Under the pieces are notes generated by a model, which made no database searches, was not told the DNA's origin, and saw only the letters and a list, made by a program, of their open reading frames with translations. Shown piece by piece: positions 6,563 through 15,204 of a DNA stretch of 36,839 nt. Position numbers and translations under genes: made by a program. Position 1 is the stretch's first letter. Every line of letters begins with the position of its first letter. This DNA is from an uncultured Butyricicoccus sp. (GTDB lineage: Bacteria; Bacillota; Clostridia; Oscillospirales; Butyricicoccaceae): the NCBI GenBank assembly GCA_900544475.1, contig UQVU01000005.1:1-36839 (forward strand), written 5' to 3'.

Positions 6563-6820
6563 ATGAAAACGTTCGCATACACGATTACCGATGAGTTCGG
6601 CATCCACGCCCGTCCGGCCGGAATGCTCGTCAAGGAGGCGTCGGGGTTCGCCTCGAAAATCATGATCGCTTCCCCGAAGAAGGAAGTAGACGCCAAGCGC
6701 ATCATGGGCGTGATGAGCTTGGGCGTCAAAAAGGGCGACACCGTAAAGCTCACCATTGAGGGCGAGGACGAGGACGCAGCGGCATCTGCCCTCAAAGCGT
6801 TCCTCTCGGCAAATCTCTAA
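6563..6820 (+). CDS. ptsH: Phosphocarrier protein HPr with Arg at position 46
   Basis: 85 aa, normal HPr length. The phosphoryl-accepting His15 lies in GIHARPAG (13-20). The helix that normally carries the HPr-kinase site (KSIMGVMSLG in Bacillus) reads DAKRIMGVMSLGVKKGD, so regulatory Ser46 is Arg. The protein should still carry phosphate from enzyme I to EIIA, but cannot be made into HPr-Ser-P. It has a good ribosome site (AAGGAGA) and lies between EIIA and NagE; no enzyme I gene is in the window. It may be an operon-dedicated HPr with a general HPr encoded elsewhere. Confidence 0.95.
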   Translation: MKTFAYTITDEFGIHARPAGMLVKEASGFASKIMIASPKKEVDAKRIMGVMSLGVKKGDTVKLTIEGEDEDAAASALKAFLSANL

Positions 6821-6847
6821 GCACCCTACCCCCGGCATTCATTTCGA

Positions 6848-6989
6848 TTTCATTTCGCCACAGGCGATGAAATAGCCGCGTTTCCTGTTCGGCTCATGGA
6901 AATACGGCATCTGATGTATTTCTTTCGTCAGTTTACGGCTTTCGTTTCAAATACATCGTCATTCACAAAGCGCCGCGTTCATGCGCGGC
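6848..6989 (+). other. Three hairpins between ptsH and nagE
   Basis: The 194-bp spacer holds TTTCGCC/GGCGA (about 6852-6873), GAAATAC/GTATTTC (6899-6922) and GCCGCG/CGCGGC (6972-6989). None has a T-tract, so they are more likely processing or stability elements than terminators. A strong ribosome site (GAGGAGGGG) follows for nagE. Confidence 0.4.
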
Positions 6990-7014
6990 ATTACAAAGAG
7001 GAGGGGACTCTATT

Positions 7015-8514
7015 ATGATGAAAAAGCTGCAAAAATTAGGTAAGGCACTCATGCTGCCGGTAGCAGCGCTCCCGATCTGCGGTATCCTGATGGGCCTCGG
7101 CTATGCGATCGCCCCGGGCGTTATGGGCGTACCGGGCGCGGCGACAAGCGGTGCGCTGTACAACATCGGCTTCCTGCTCGTCAAGGCGGGCGGCGCGCTG
7201 ATCGACAACATGGCATGGCTGTTCGTTATCGGCGTAGCGGTCGGTCTGGCGGACGATAAAGACGGTACATCCGCACTCGCCGGTCTGGTTTCGTGGCTGA
7301 TGATGACCAACCTGCTGAGCACGGGCGTTGTCACCACCCTGATGCCCGCTATCGCGGACGACCCGGTAAAGACGCTCGCGTTCGATAAGATCCAGAACGT
7401 CTTTATCGCTATCATCGCCGGCATCATCGGCTCGGCCTGCTACAACCGCTTTAAGAACGCCAAACTGCCCGACTGGCTGGCATTCTTCAGCGGCAAGCGC
7501 TGCGTAGCGATTGTCACCGGTCTGGTTTCCATTCTGGTTTCGGTCGTTCTGCTGTTCGTATGGCCGATCATCTTCGGCGCACTCGTTTCTGTCGGTGAAG
7601 CCATCATTGGCATGGAAGGCATCGGCGCAGGCATCTACGCATTCCTCAACCGCCTGCTCATCCCGACCGGCCTGCACCACGCACTCAACAACGTATTCTG
7701 GTTCGATACCATCGGCCTCGGAGACCTGCAGAACTACTGGGCCGGCTTTCAGACCGGCGATGTCGGCACCACCGGCAATGTCATTAGCTGGAGCCTCGGC
7801 ATGTACATGTCCGGCTTCTTCCCCTGCATGATGTTCGGCGTATTCGGCGCGGCTCTGGCTATGATCAAGACCGCAAAGAACAAGAAGGCTGCCATCGGTC
7901 TGGTCCTGTCCGCTGCGATCTGCGCATTCATCTGCGGCGTTACCGAGCCGTTTGAGTTCGGCTTCATGTTCCTGTGCTTCCCGCTGTATATCGTTTACGC
8001 GGCTCTGTACGGCATCTTCACCGTCATCACCTACTACGTCGGCTTCCGCGCAGGCTTCTGCTTCTCCGCAGGCGCGACCGACCTCGTATTCTCGTCCTTC
8101 CTGCCGGCGGCGAACAACACCCTGATGATCATCCCGCTCGGCATCGCGGCATTCGTTGTATTCTATCTGGTATTCTACTTTGCGATCACCAAGTTCAACC
8201 TCAAGACCCCGGGCCGTGAGGACGAGGAGGCTGATTTCGCAGAGGCAGACAAGAACGCGACTCTCGCAAACAACGACTACACCACTATCGCTGCGACCGT
8301 TCTTGAGGGTCTCGGCGGCAAGGAGAATGTCGCATCTCTCGACAACTGCATCACCCGTCTGCGCATGGAAGTCAAGGACGGCACGCTCGTCAACGAGAAG
8401 AAGATCAAGTCCGCAGGTGTGGCAGGCGTCATGCGTCCGTCCCAGACCGCGGTTCAGGTCATCATCGGCACCAAGGTCCAGTTCGTAGCCGACGAAATGG
8501 AAAAAATGCTTTAA
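7015..8514 (+). CDS. nagE: PTS N-acetylglucosamine transporter, EIICB
   Basis: 499 aa. A membrane IIC domain (residues 1 to about 395, many hydrophobic helices) contains GLHHALNNVFWFD (219-231) and TEPFEFGFMF (310-319), both typical of GlcNAc/glucose IIC. After a charged linker the IIB domain (about 422-499) carries the phosphorylated Cys445 in LDNCITRLR. No IIA domain is attached, in contrast to the fused E. coli NagE, so it depends on the EIIA encoded first in the operon. It imports GlcNAc as GlcNAc-6-P. Two adjacent ATGs are possible starts (7015, 7018). Confidence 0.93.
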   Translation: MMKKLQKLGKALMLPVAALPICGILMGLGYAIAPGVMGVPGAATSGALYNIGFLLVKAGGALIDNMAWLFVIGVAVGLADDKDGTSALAGLVSWLMMTNLLSTGVVTTLMPAIADDPVKTLAFDKIQNVFIAIIAGIIGSACYNRFKNAKLPDWLAFFSGKRCVAIVTGLVSILVSVVLLFVWPIIFGALVSVGEAIIGMEGIGAGIYAFLNRLLIPTGLHHALNNVFWFDTIGLGDLQNYWAGFQTGDVGTTGNVISWSLGMYMSGFFPCMMFGVFGAALAMIKTAKNKKAAIGLVLSAAICAFICGVTEPFEFGFMFLCFPLYIVYAALYGIFTVITYYVGFRAGFCFSAGATDLVFSSFLPAANNTLMIIPLGIAAFVVFYLVFYFAITKFNLKTPGREDEEADFAEADKNATLANNDYTTIAATVLEGLGGKENVASLDNCITRLRMEVKDGTLVNEKKIKSAGVAGVMRPSQTAVQVIIGTKVQFVADEMEKML

Positions 8515-8605
8515 TCTGCATCAAGCACACACCCATATATCACCAGGGAGGGGGCGGGCGCAAGCCTGTCCCTTCCGCTTTTACGGAAGAAAGAGGTAAC
8601 GCATC

Positions 8606-9343
8606 ATGAAAATCATTCGCGCAAAGGATTATAATGATATGAGCCGCAAGGCCGCGAACATCATCTCCGCGCAGGTCATCCTGAAGCCGGACTCCGTGCT
8701 CGGTCTCGCCACCGGCTCCTCCCCCATCGGCATCTACGAGCAGCTCATCAAGTGGTATCACAAGGGCGACGTGGATTTCGGCGACTGCACGACGTTCAAT
8801 CTGGACGAATACCGCGGTCTGACCCCGGACCACGACCAGAGCTACCATTACTTCATGCACAAGAACTTCTTCGACTCGGTAAACATCCCGGACGAGCGCA
8901 TCAACCTGCCGGACGGCGCACAGCTTGACGCGGAGCGCGAGTGCAGCCGCTACGACAAGGCAATCCGCGCTGCGGGCGGCATCGACCTCCAGCTGCTCGG
9001 CATGGGTCTCAACGGTCACATCGGCTTCAACGAGCCGGACGACTATTTCTCCAAGGGCACGCACTGCGTCAACCTCACCGAGTCCACCATCGAGGCGAAC
9101 AAGCGCTTTTTCGCCTCGGCCGATGATGTGCCGCGTCAGGCGTACACCATGGGCGTGCAGACCATCATGCTCGCACGCCGCATCGTTCTCGTCGTTTCGG
9201 GCGAAAACAAGGCGGACATCGTCCGCGAAGCCTTCTTCGGCCCGGTAACGCCGCGCGTTCCGGCGTCCATCCTTCAGCTTCACACCGACGTTTCCATCGT
9301 CGCGGACGAAGCCGCACTTTCCAAATGTACCGACCTTCTCTGA
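8606..9343 (+). CDS. nagB: Glucosamine-6-phosphate deaminase
   Basis: 245 aa, the length of the short Firmicutes NagB. It converts glucosamine-6-P to fructose-6-P and ammonia. Visible motifs: LATGSSP (34-40) for phosphate binding, D67 in FNLDEY, and GLNGHIGFNEP with H138 and E143, the catalytic set. The C-terminal allosteric tail of enteric NagB is absent. It is the second catabolic step after NagA; nagA starts 13 nt downstream. The preceding 90 bp contains a GC-rich hairpin (about 8546-8578) without a T-tract. Confidence 0.95.
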   Translation: MKIIRAKDYNDMSRKAANIISAQVILKPDSVLGLATGSSPIGIYEQLIKWYHKGDVDFGDCTTFNLDEYRGLTPDHDQSYHYFMHKNFFDSVNIPDERINLPDGAQLDAERECSRYDKAIRAAGGIDLQLLGMGLNGHIGFNEPDDYFSKGTHCVNLTESTIEANKRFFASADDVPRQAYTMGVQTIMLARRIVLVVSGENKADIVREAFFGPVTPRVPASILQLHTDVSIVADEAALSKCTDLL

Positions 9344-9355
9344 GGTGAGAAAACT

Positions 9356-10465
9356 ATGGAATTTCGCAATTTGAAAATCTATCAGCCGGACGGCACCTTC
9401 CGTTCGGGCGGTCTTTCGATTTCGGGCGACCGCATCACCGGCACGGAAGCCGGCAGCGATGCCGCCGATATGGGCGGGCTGTACGCCATTCCGGGACTGG
9501 TTGACCTGCACTTTCACGGCTGCATGGGCTACGACTTCTGCGACGGCACGGCCGAGGCCATCTCCGCCCTCGCCTCCTATCAGGCGCAGAACGGCATCGC
9601 CGCCATCTGTCCCGCGACCATGACCTACCCCGAGGAAAAGCTGAGCGAAATCGCGCAGGCCGCCGCCGCATGGAGCGCCGAGCCGCACGAGGCCGCCCTT
9701 GTCGGCATCAACATGGAAGGCCCGTTCATCTCGGAAAAGAAAAAGGGCGCCCAGAACGCGGCCTATCTGCACGCGCCGGACGCCGCCATGTTCCGCCGGG
9801 TGCAGGAAAAGGCGCACGGTCTGTTCAAGCTGTGCGACATGGCGCCCGAGCTTCCCGGCGCGATGGAAACCATCGAGGAGCTGAGCGGCGAGGTCCGCAT
9901 TTCACTCGCGCACACCGAGGCGGACTACGACACCGCCTGCGAGGCATTCCGCCGCGGCGCACGGCAGACCACCCACCTGTTCAACGCGATGCCGCCGTTT
10001 TCGCACCGCGCCCCGGGCGTTATCGGTGCGGCCTTCGACAGCGAAAACGTCGCGGTCGAGCTCATCGCGGACGGCGTGCACATCCACCCCTCGGTCGTCC
10101 GCGCGGTCTTTACGCTGTTCAGCGGCCGCGTGATCCTGATTTCGGACAGCATGATGGCGACCGGCCTTGCGGACGGCGAGTATTCCCTCGGCGGACAGGC
10201 CGTCACCGTGCGCGGCAACCTCGCAACACTGCACGACGGCACGATTGCGGGTTCCGCGACCAATCTGATGGACTGCGTGCGTTCGGCGGTCCGCATGGGC
10301 ATTCCGTTCGGCGAGGCGGTGCGCTCGGCGTCCACCAACCCCGCTCGCGCGCTCGGCATCGAAAACGACTACGGCTCGCTCGAAGCGGGACGGCTCGCGA
10401 ATGTCGTGCTGCTCGACGAGGAGCTGAACATCCACGCCGTTCTGCTGCGCGGCAGAATGCTGTAA
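9356..10465 (+). CDS. nagA: N-acetylglucosamine-6-phosphate deacetylase
   Basis: 369 aa, amidohydrolase fold. It hydrolyses GlcNAc-6-P to glucosamine-6-P and acetate. Metal and catalytic residues are in place: HFH (52-54) near the N-terminus, E121 in NMEGPF, H186 in LAHTEA, H207 in THLFNAM and catalytic D264 in ISDSM. It ends the operon, with a strong terminator right after. The start was chosen for GAGGTGAG 8 nt upstream. Confidence 0.95.
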   Translation: MEFRNLKIYQPDGTFRSGGLSISGDRITGTEAGSDAADMGGLYAIPGLVDLHFHGCMGYDFCDGTAEAISALASYQAQNGIAAICPATMTYPEEKLSEIAQAAAAWSAEPHEAALVGINMEGPFISEKKKGAQNAAYLHAPDAAMFRRVQEKAHGLFKLCDMAPELPGAMETIEELSGEVRISLAHTEADYDTACEAFRRGARQTTHLFNAMPPFSHRAPGVIGAAFDSENVAVELIADGVHIHPSVVRAVFTLFSGRVILISDSMMATGLADGEYSLGGQAVTVRGNLATLHDGTIAGSATNLMDCVRSAVRMGIPFGEAVRSASTNPARALGIENDYGSLEAGRLANVVLLDEELNIHAVLLRGRML

Positions 10466-10471
10466 CAATAC

Positions 10472-10519
10472 AAAACGTCCTGCCGGAGAGGTTTGAAACC
10501 ACCGGCAGGACGTTTTTTT
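10472..10519 (+). terminator. Terminator of the GlcNAc operon, probably bidirectional
   Basis: AAAACGTCCTGCCGG (10472-10486) pairs with CCGGCAGGACGTTTT (10502-10516) and is followed by a T-run. The A-run on the other side makes it usable for the convergent HTH gene as well. Confidence 0.9.
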
Positions 10520-10527
10520 GCATTTTA

Positions 10528-10668
10528 TCAGACCGGAATCATCCAGATGCCGCCGACCATGCGAGCGCCCTGAATTTTTCCGTTGGCACAGCGGCGGCGC
10601 AGTTCCTCCGCCTCGATATGCCACAGACGCGACGCATCATGGATCGTCATATAACGGTTCTGTTCCAT
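10528..10668 (-). CDS. Tiny helix-turn-helix protein (excisionase/MerR-like)
   Basis: 46 aa from an ATG with GAGGAG 8 nt upstream; a longer reading to 10830 has no ribosome site. The sequence MTIHDASRLWHIEAEELRRR followed by CANGKIQGARMVGGIWMIP fits the winged HTH type in which one helix-turn-helix and a short wing end in WMIP. Such proteins occur as excisionases or small regulators in Clostridia; no integrase is near, so a mobile role is not supported. Its target is unknown. Confidence 0.7.
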   Translation of the reverse strand: MEQNRYMTIHDASRLWHIEAEELRRRCANGKIQGARMVGGIWMIPV

Positions 10669-10950
10669 CGTCAATTCTCCTCTCGCACACCGCAGCCCGG
10701 CTGCGGCCCGTTTGAAAGCGCTTGCACGCTTTCGCTTGTGTATCAGGCGCACAGAATCGGCGCAAATCCGTGCACTTTCCGCAAAAAGCACGTGTTTTCC
10801 GCATTTTCTGTACTTCTCTGATTGCAGCATATCTTATCATAACTGCCCCTCGAAGTCCAGAAGCAATTTTCACAAATATCGCTGCCGGTACGCCCCTGAT
10901 TTTACCCGTTTTTCCCTGCCGTCATACATAAGCCTGCCGCAAAACCAGTT

Positions 10951-10980
10951 CCGCAGGGCGTGGTGCTCTCACCCCGCCGC
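10951..10980 (+). repeat. H-unit palindromic repeat (degenerate copy H6)
   Basis: CCGCAGGGCGTGGTG followed by CTCT and CACCCCGCC. The arms GGCGTGGTG (10957-10965) and CACCCCGCC (10970-10978) pair with one mismatch. The layout CCGNAGGGC-stem-loop matches the six other H-units. It lies in the 433-bp gap between the HTH gene and pyrK, which otherwise holds only the pyrK promoter and short hairpins. Confidence 0.6.
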
Positions 10981-11030
10981 AGCAGAGGTTTATGCGCCGT
11001 ACAAACTTCGCAGTCTGCATCACTTCGCTC

Positions 11031-11059
11031 TTTTCTTTTCCCCCGTTTTCCTTTATAAT
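11031..11059 (+). promoter_or_regulatory. Promoter of the pyrK-pyrD operon
   Basis: A perfect -10 TATAAT is at 11054-11059. No good -35 box is seen at the expected place (TTTTCT at 11031). CGGAGGGAG precedes the pyrK start. Confidence 0.55.
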
Positions 11060-11101
11060 GACAGTACAAGCGTAAAATACACGACCGGAGGGAGAAATGT
11101 T

Positions 11102-11869
11102 ATGTCAGTGCAGGAAATTTGCCGCGTTGTCGAAAACACTCAGCTTGGTGACGGATTATTCTTAATGGTGCTGCACGCACCCGAAATCACCGCAAAAACG
11201 CAGTGCGGCCAGTTCGTACATATTGCCTGCGGCGAGGGCCATCTGCTGCGCCGCCCCATCTCGATCTGCGCATGGAAAGCGCCCGAGCTTCGCATCGTCT
11301 TTCAGGTAAAGGGCGAGGGTACGGCATGGCTCAGCCAGCGCAAGGCGGGCGACGAGCTCGATGTGCTCGGCCCGCTCGGCCACGGCTTTGAGGTCGCCGC
11401 GCTCGGTGACGCGCCGGTATTCATTGGCGGCGGCATCGGCGTGCCCCCCATGCTCGGCTGCGTGCGCGAGGCGGTAAAGCAGGGCGCGAAGCCGACCGCT
11501 ATCCTCGGCTTCCGCAGCAAGGGCGCGGTCATTCTCGAAGGCGACTTCCGCGACGAGTGCGAGACCTTCGTCACGACCGACGACGGCTCCTATGCGCGTC
11601 ACGGCTTCGTGACCGACATTCTGAAGGAGCAGATTTCTTCCGCTTCCGGCGTCGCGGCCTGCGGCCCCAAGCCGATGCTGAAGGCTATCGCAGCCATCGC
11701 GAAGGAGGCCGGCGTCCCCTGTCAGGTATCCATGGAGGAGCGCATGGGCTGCGGCATCGGCGCGTGCCTCGTCTGCGCATGCGCACTCAAGTCGGAAAAC
11801 GGTGAAACCCGATACGGTCACGTCTGCAAGGACGGTCCGGTATTCAATGCTGAGGAGGTCGAGTGGTAA
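11102..11869 (+). CDS. pyrK: Dihydroorotate dehydrogenase B, electron transfer subunit
   Basis: 255 aa from the ATG after CGGAGGGAG. It carries FAD and a [2Fe-2S] cluster and passes electrons from PyrD to NAD+. FAD-binding RPISIC is at 51-56, the nucleotide-binding loop GGGIGVPPM at 109-117, and the cluster ligands are C217, C222, C225 and C242 (CGIGACLVC...HVC) in the C-terminal region. The stop overlaps the pyrD start (TAATG), as expected for two subunits of one complex. Confidence 0.95.
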   Translation: MSVQEICRVVENTQLGDGLFLMVLHAPEITAKTQCGQFVHIACGEGHLLRRPISICAWKAPELRIVFQVKGEGTAWLSQRKAGDELDVLGPLGHGFEVAALGDAPVFIGGGIGVPPMLGCVREAVKQGAKPTAILGFRSKGAVILEGDFRDECETFVTTDDGSYARHGFVTDILKEQISSASGVAACGPKPMLKAIAAIAKEAGVPCQVSMEERMGCGIGACLVCACALKSENGETRYGHVCKDGPVFNAEEVEW

Positions 11870-12777
11870 TGGCTGATTTAAGAGTAAATTTCTGCGGCGT
11901 GGAGCTGAAAAACCCCATCACGACCGCCTCCGGTACGTTCGGCTTCGGCCATGAGTACGGCGAATTTTTCGACCTTTCCATGCTCGGCGGCATCGGCGTC
12001 AAGGGTCTGACCCCGACCGAGCGTCTGGGCAACCCCGCGCCCCGTATCGCGGAGACCCCGCAGGGCATTCTGAACTGTGTTGGACTCCAGAACCCCGGCA
12101 TCGACCGCTTCATCAAGGAGCAGATCCCGTTCCTGCGTCAGTACGACACCAAGATCATCGCGAATGTTTCCGGCAATACGGTCGAGGAATACGAGGGCAT
12201 GGTCGAGAAGATTTCGGACGCGGACGTTGACCTCATCGAGATGAACATCTCCTGCCCGAACGTCAAGTGCGGCGGCATGGCCTTCGGCACCCAGCCGAAG
12301 ATGGTCGAGGAGGTCGTTTCGGCGGCAAAGGCCAAGGCGAAAAAGCCGCTCATCGTCAAGCTGTCCCCGAACGTGACCGACATCGCAGAAATCGCACGCG
12401 CGGCTGAGTCCGCCGGCGCGGATGCGCTCTCGCTCATCAATACCCTGCTCGGCATGCGCATCGACATCGAAAAGCGCCGCCCCATCCTGTCGAACGTCAT
12501 GGGCGGCCTGTCCGGCCCGGCGGTGTTCCCGGTCGCGGTCCGCATGGTCTATCAGGTCCGCCGCGCGGTCTCCGTGCCCATTCTCGGCATGGGCGGCATC
12601 CGCACCGGCCGCGACATCGTGGAAATGCTGCTCGCGGGCGCGGACGCCGTTGCCATGGGCACCGTGATGTTCAACGACCCGACCGCTCCGGTCAAGGCGC
12701 TGCGTGAGCTGGAGGAGTGGATGGACGCGCACGGCGTCAAGACGGTTTCCGAGCTGTCCGGCGCAGTCGAGGTCTGA
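11869..12777 (+). CDS. pyrD: Dihydroorotate dehydrogenase B, catalytic subunit
   Basis: 302 aa, class 1B. FMN-dependent oxidation of dihydroorotate to orotate, the fourth step of pyrimidine synthesis. The active-site base Cys129 is in NISCPNVKCGG, the substrate and FMN loops in VKGLTP (44-49) and NCVGLQNPG (69-77), and GMGGIRTGRD near the C-terminus binds the FMN phosphate. A GTG six bases upstream is possible but the ATG has the better spacing from TGAGGAGG. The other pyr genes are not in the window. Confidence 0.96.
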   Translation: MADLRVNFCGVELKNPITTASGTFGFGHEYGEFFDLSMLGGIGVKGLTPTERLGNPAPRIAETPQGILNCVGLQNPGIDRFIKEQIPFLRQYDTKIIANVSGNTVEEYEGMVEKISDADVDLIEMNISCPNVKCGGMAFGTQPKMVEEVVSAAKAKAKKPLIVKLSPNVTDIAEIARAAESAGADALSLINTLLGMRIDIEKRRPILSNVMGGLSGPAVFPVAVRMVYQVRRAVSVPILGMGGIRTGRDIVEMLLAGADAVAMGTVMFNDPTAPVKALRELEEWMDAHGVKTVSELSGAVEV

Positions 12778-12779
12778 CG

Positions 12780-13943
12780 ATGAAAGCCACGGTCTACATC
12801 ATCCGCCACACCGAGGCCGAGGGCAACATCTACCGCCGCTGCCACGGACTGTATGACAGCCTGCTCACGCCGCGTGCGTATCAGCAGCTCCCCTGTCTCG
12901 CGAAGCGCTTCGAAAGCGTTCCCCTCGCGGCGGTCTACGCCTCGCCCCTGTTCCGTGCCCGCACGACCGCGAAAGCCGTTGCCGAGCCGCACGGGCTGAG
13001 CGTCGAGCTGCGCAACGACCTGCACGAAATCGACATGGGCGACTGGGAGGACCTGCCGTGGGCCGAGCTGCCGCACGCATGGCCCGAGCAGTACGCAAAG
13101 TGGTGCTCCCGTCCGTGGGAGGCCGCGCCCCCGCACGGCGAGACCGTCATGCAGGCCGGCGAACGGATGCTGAACGAGGTGCGCCGTCTGGCGCAGGAAA
13201 ACGCGGGCAAATCCATCGCGGTCGTGACCCACGGCTCGGCGATCCGCGGTGCGCTCACCCTCGCACACGGCTTTCCGCCCGAAAAGATGAACGAGATCGG
13301 CTGGGGCGACAACACCTGCGTTGCGCGGCTGGATTTTGACGAAAACGGCAATATCGACATCGTTTACGAGAACGATGCTTCCCATCTGCCGCAGGAGCTT
13401 TCCACCTTCGCCTCCATCGGCTGGAAGAACACCAAGGGCGTTCCGGTCTCGCCGCAGATCTGGTTCCGCCGCGCCGACCCGAGAAATCCACAGGATGTGG
13501 ATAAGATTGTGGCGTTCATGCGCGAGCTGCACCGGAACGCCTACGGCACGGACGAAAACCTCGACCCTGAGGCGCTTCTGCGCGACATCGAGCGCGCGCA
13601 GCAGGTTTCGCCCCGCTCGTGCACCTTCGGTCTGCTGGAGGACGGCACGCCGGTCGCGCTCGTCTACCTCAAAACCTGGTACGACGAGGAGCCGGGCGTC
13701 GGTCTGGTCGGCGGCTTCTGCATCGACGGCGACTACCGCGGCTGCGGTCTGAGCGCACAGATCCTCGGTCAGGCCATCAGCGTCTACCGTTCGCTCGGCC
13801 GTGACTGGCTCTGCGCCCACGTGGCGGAGAAAAATATGCGTGCGCAGGGTTTTTACCACAAATTCGCCTTCGAGCAGCGCGGCGAGTACCGCGATGAAAA
13901 CGGCCTGCACTACCGGATGTTGAAGGCCCTCCACGCAAAGTAA
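12780..13943 (+). CDS. Histidine phosphatase-GNAT acetyltransferase fusion
   Basis: 387 aa with two domains. Residues 1 to about 200 are a phosphoglycerate mutase-like histidine phosphatase: R9-H10 (IIRHTEAEGN; Thr replaces the usual Gly), SPLFRARTTA near 56, E84-D86 and the second His H151 in VVTHGS. Residues about 227-385 are a GNAT acetyltransferase with the acetyl-CoA loop DYRGCGLSAQIL (318-329) and the family-like C-terminal AEKNMRAQGFYHKFAF. Each half looks complete. The gene begins 2 nt after pyrD and so may be co-transcribed, but no link with pyrimidine synthesis is known to me. The substrates of both domains are unknown. Confidence 0.85.
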   Translation: MKATVYIIRHTEAEGNIYRRCHGLYDSLLTPRAYQQLPCLAKRFESVPLAAVYASPLFRARTTAKAVAEPHGLSVELRNDLHEIDMGDWEDLPWAELPHAWPEQYAKWCSRPWEAAPPHGETVMQAGERMLNEVRRLAQENAGKSIAVVTHGSAIRGALTLAHGFPPEKMNEIGWGDNTCVARLDFDENGNIDIVYENDASHLPQELSTFASIGWKNTKGVPVSPQIWFRRADPRNPQDVDKIVAFMRELHRNAYGTDENLDPEALLRDIERAQQVSPRSCTFGLLEDGTPVALVYLKTWYDEEPGVGLVGGFCIDGDYRGCGLSAQILGQAISVYRSLGRDWLCAHVAEKNMRAQGFYHKFAFEQRGEYRDENGLHYRMLKALHAK

Positions 13944-13950
13944 GCACGGC

Positions 13951-13979
13951 TTGACAAACCCTGTCCGCCGTTATACACT
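13951..13979 (+). promoter_or_regulatory. Sigma-A promoter of tyrA
   Basis: Perfect -35 TTGACA (13951-13956) and TACACT (13974-13979) 17 nt apart, starting just after the stop of the fusion gene. Confidence 0.7.
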
Positions 13980-14015
13980 TTATCTGAATAAAAAACCGAC
14001 AGGGGGCACCCACTC

Positions 14016-14852
14016 ATGTTTGATACCGTACTGATTGCCGGACTCGGTCTGATGGGCGGCTCGATGGCGAAAACCATCAAGGCACGCACGCTCAGCCGTG
14101 TTCTCGGCTGGAACCGCACCCGCGCGACCGCAGAACAGGCTCTCGCTGACGGCGCGATCGACGCCATCGCGACCGACGCACTGTTCCGTGAGGTCGATCT
14201 CGTCATTATCGGCCTGTATCCGCAGGCGACTGTGGACTGGCTGCTGGAAAATATGCCGAAGATGAAAAAGGGCTGCGTCATCGTTGATATGGTCGGTGTC
14301 AAGCAGTTCATGGTCGAGCATCTGGAGCAGGCCGCACTCGATGCCGGTGTGCACTATGTCGGCGGCCACCCGATGGCAGGCCGCGAATTCTCCGGTCTGG
14401 ATTTCGCGCTGCCGACGCTGTTTGACGGCGCAAGCATGATTTTCGTGCCGACAAAGAGCAGCACCGAGCGTATCTTGTCTCAGCTCGAAGCATATTTTAT
14501 GTCGCTCGGCTTCGGTCAGACCGTGCGCTGCACGGCGGAGCAGCACGACCACATGATTGCCTTCACCTCACAGCTGGCGCACGTTGTTTCCTCGGCCTAC
14601 ATCAAGAGCCCCGAGGCCGACAAGCACAACGGCTATTCCGCCGGCAGCTACAAGGATTTGACGCGCGTCGCGAAGCTGAACGAAACCATGTGGAGCGAGC
14701 TGTTTCTGTGCAACGCGGAGCCGCTCGCCGCGGAAATCGATGAGATCATCAAGCACCTCGACGAGTATCGCCGCGCAATTCGTGCGGGCGACCGCGAAAC
14801 GCTCACCGAGCTGCTGCGCGAGGGACGCATCCGAAAGGAGAATCTCGGCTGA
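14016..14852 (+). CDS. tyrA: Prephenate dehydrogenase
   Basis: 278 aa, single-domain TyrA without a chorismate mutase or ACT domain. NAD(P)-dependent conversion of prephenate to 4-hydroxyphenylpyruvate for tyrosine. The dinucleotide-binding loop is GLGLMGGSMA (9-18); VDMVGVKQF, GGHPMAGREFSG and HDHMIAFTSQLAHV are the family motifs, with catalytic His in GGHPMAG. It has its own promoter and is followed immediately by HAR-D, whose first stem starts 2 nt after the stop and may act as its 3' end. Confidence 0.93.
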   Translation: MFDTVLIAGLGLMGGSMAKTIKARTLSRVLGWNRTRATAEQALADGAIDAIATDALFREVDLVIIGLYPQATVDWLLENMPKMKKGCVIVDMVGVKQFMVEHLEQAALDAGVHYVGGHPMAGREFSGLDFALPTLFDGASMIFVPTKSSTERILSQLEAYFMSLGFGQTVRCTAEQHDHMIAFTSQLAHVVSSAYIKSPEADKHNGYSAGSYKDLTRVAKLNETMWSELFLCNAEPLAAEIDEIIKHLDEYRRAIRAGDRETLTELLREGRIRKENLG

Positions 14853-14853
14853 T

Positions 14854-15025
14854 TTGTCGCAAAACTCTGTTTTGCGACAAGATGTGTTTTGACTTCGCAA
14901 AACACGAACGGATAAAAGTTCCTGTTCGAAACTTTTATCTCTCTCAAAGTATAAAAACCGTGATACATGCTCCCGGTTTTTATCAATCTGCTCCGCAGAT
15001 TGTATTTTATACGCGCTGCCGCGCG
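14854..15025 (-). repeat. Hairpin-array repeat HAR-D
   Basis: Six hairpins: TTGTCGCAAAAC/GTTTTGCGACAA (14854-14880, perfect 12 bp), GTGTTTTG/CAAAACAC (14884-14905), GATAAAAGTT/AACTTTTATC (14911-14939), central ATAAAAACCG/CGGTTTTTAT (14951-14983), CAATCTGC/GCAGATTG (14984-15002) and CGCGC/GCGCG (15012-15025). Reverse-complemented, it has the same module order as HAR-C and HAR-E; most stems differ from theirs by paired changes. Confidence 0.9.
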
Positions 15026-15091
15026 GTAATCGAAAACTCCTTCGTATTCTGCGGGGGAGTTTGCTTTTTCCCTGCCGAAACCGTGTTCTGC

Positions 15092-15119
15092 GGCGGGCTG
15101 AGAGCAGCCCGCCCTACGG
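15092..15119 (-). repeat. H-unit palindromic repeat (H0)
   Basis: GGCGGGCTG (15092-15100), loop AGAG, CAGCCCGCC (15105-15113), then CTACGG. On the minus strand it reads CCGTAGGGC and then the stem, the fixed layout of the family. Confidence 0.75.
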
Positions 15120-15204
15120 AGTCAGCAAGAGAAAGCCGAGCGTGTTTTTTCAACAGACCGTTGTATTGCACGGATTTTCCCGGTTTTGCCGTGTAAATCT
15201 TTAC

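Noticed and set aside
9670..10821. Long plus-strand open frame overlapping nagA in another frame
   Set aside because: Arg/His-rich shadow of nagA; nagA has the full catalytic set.
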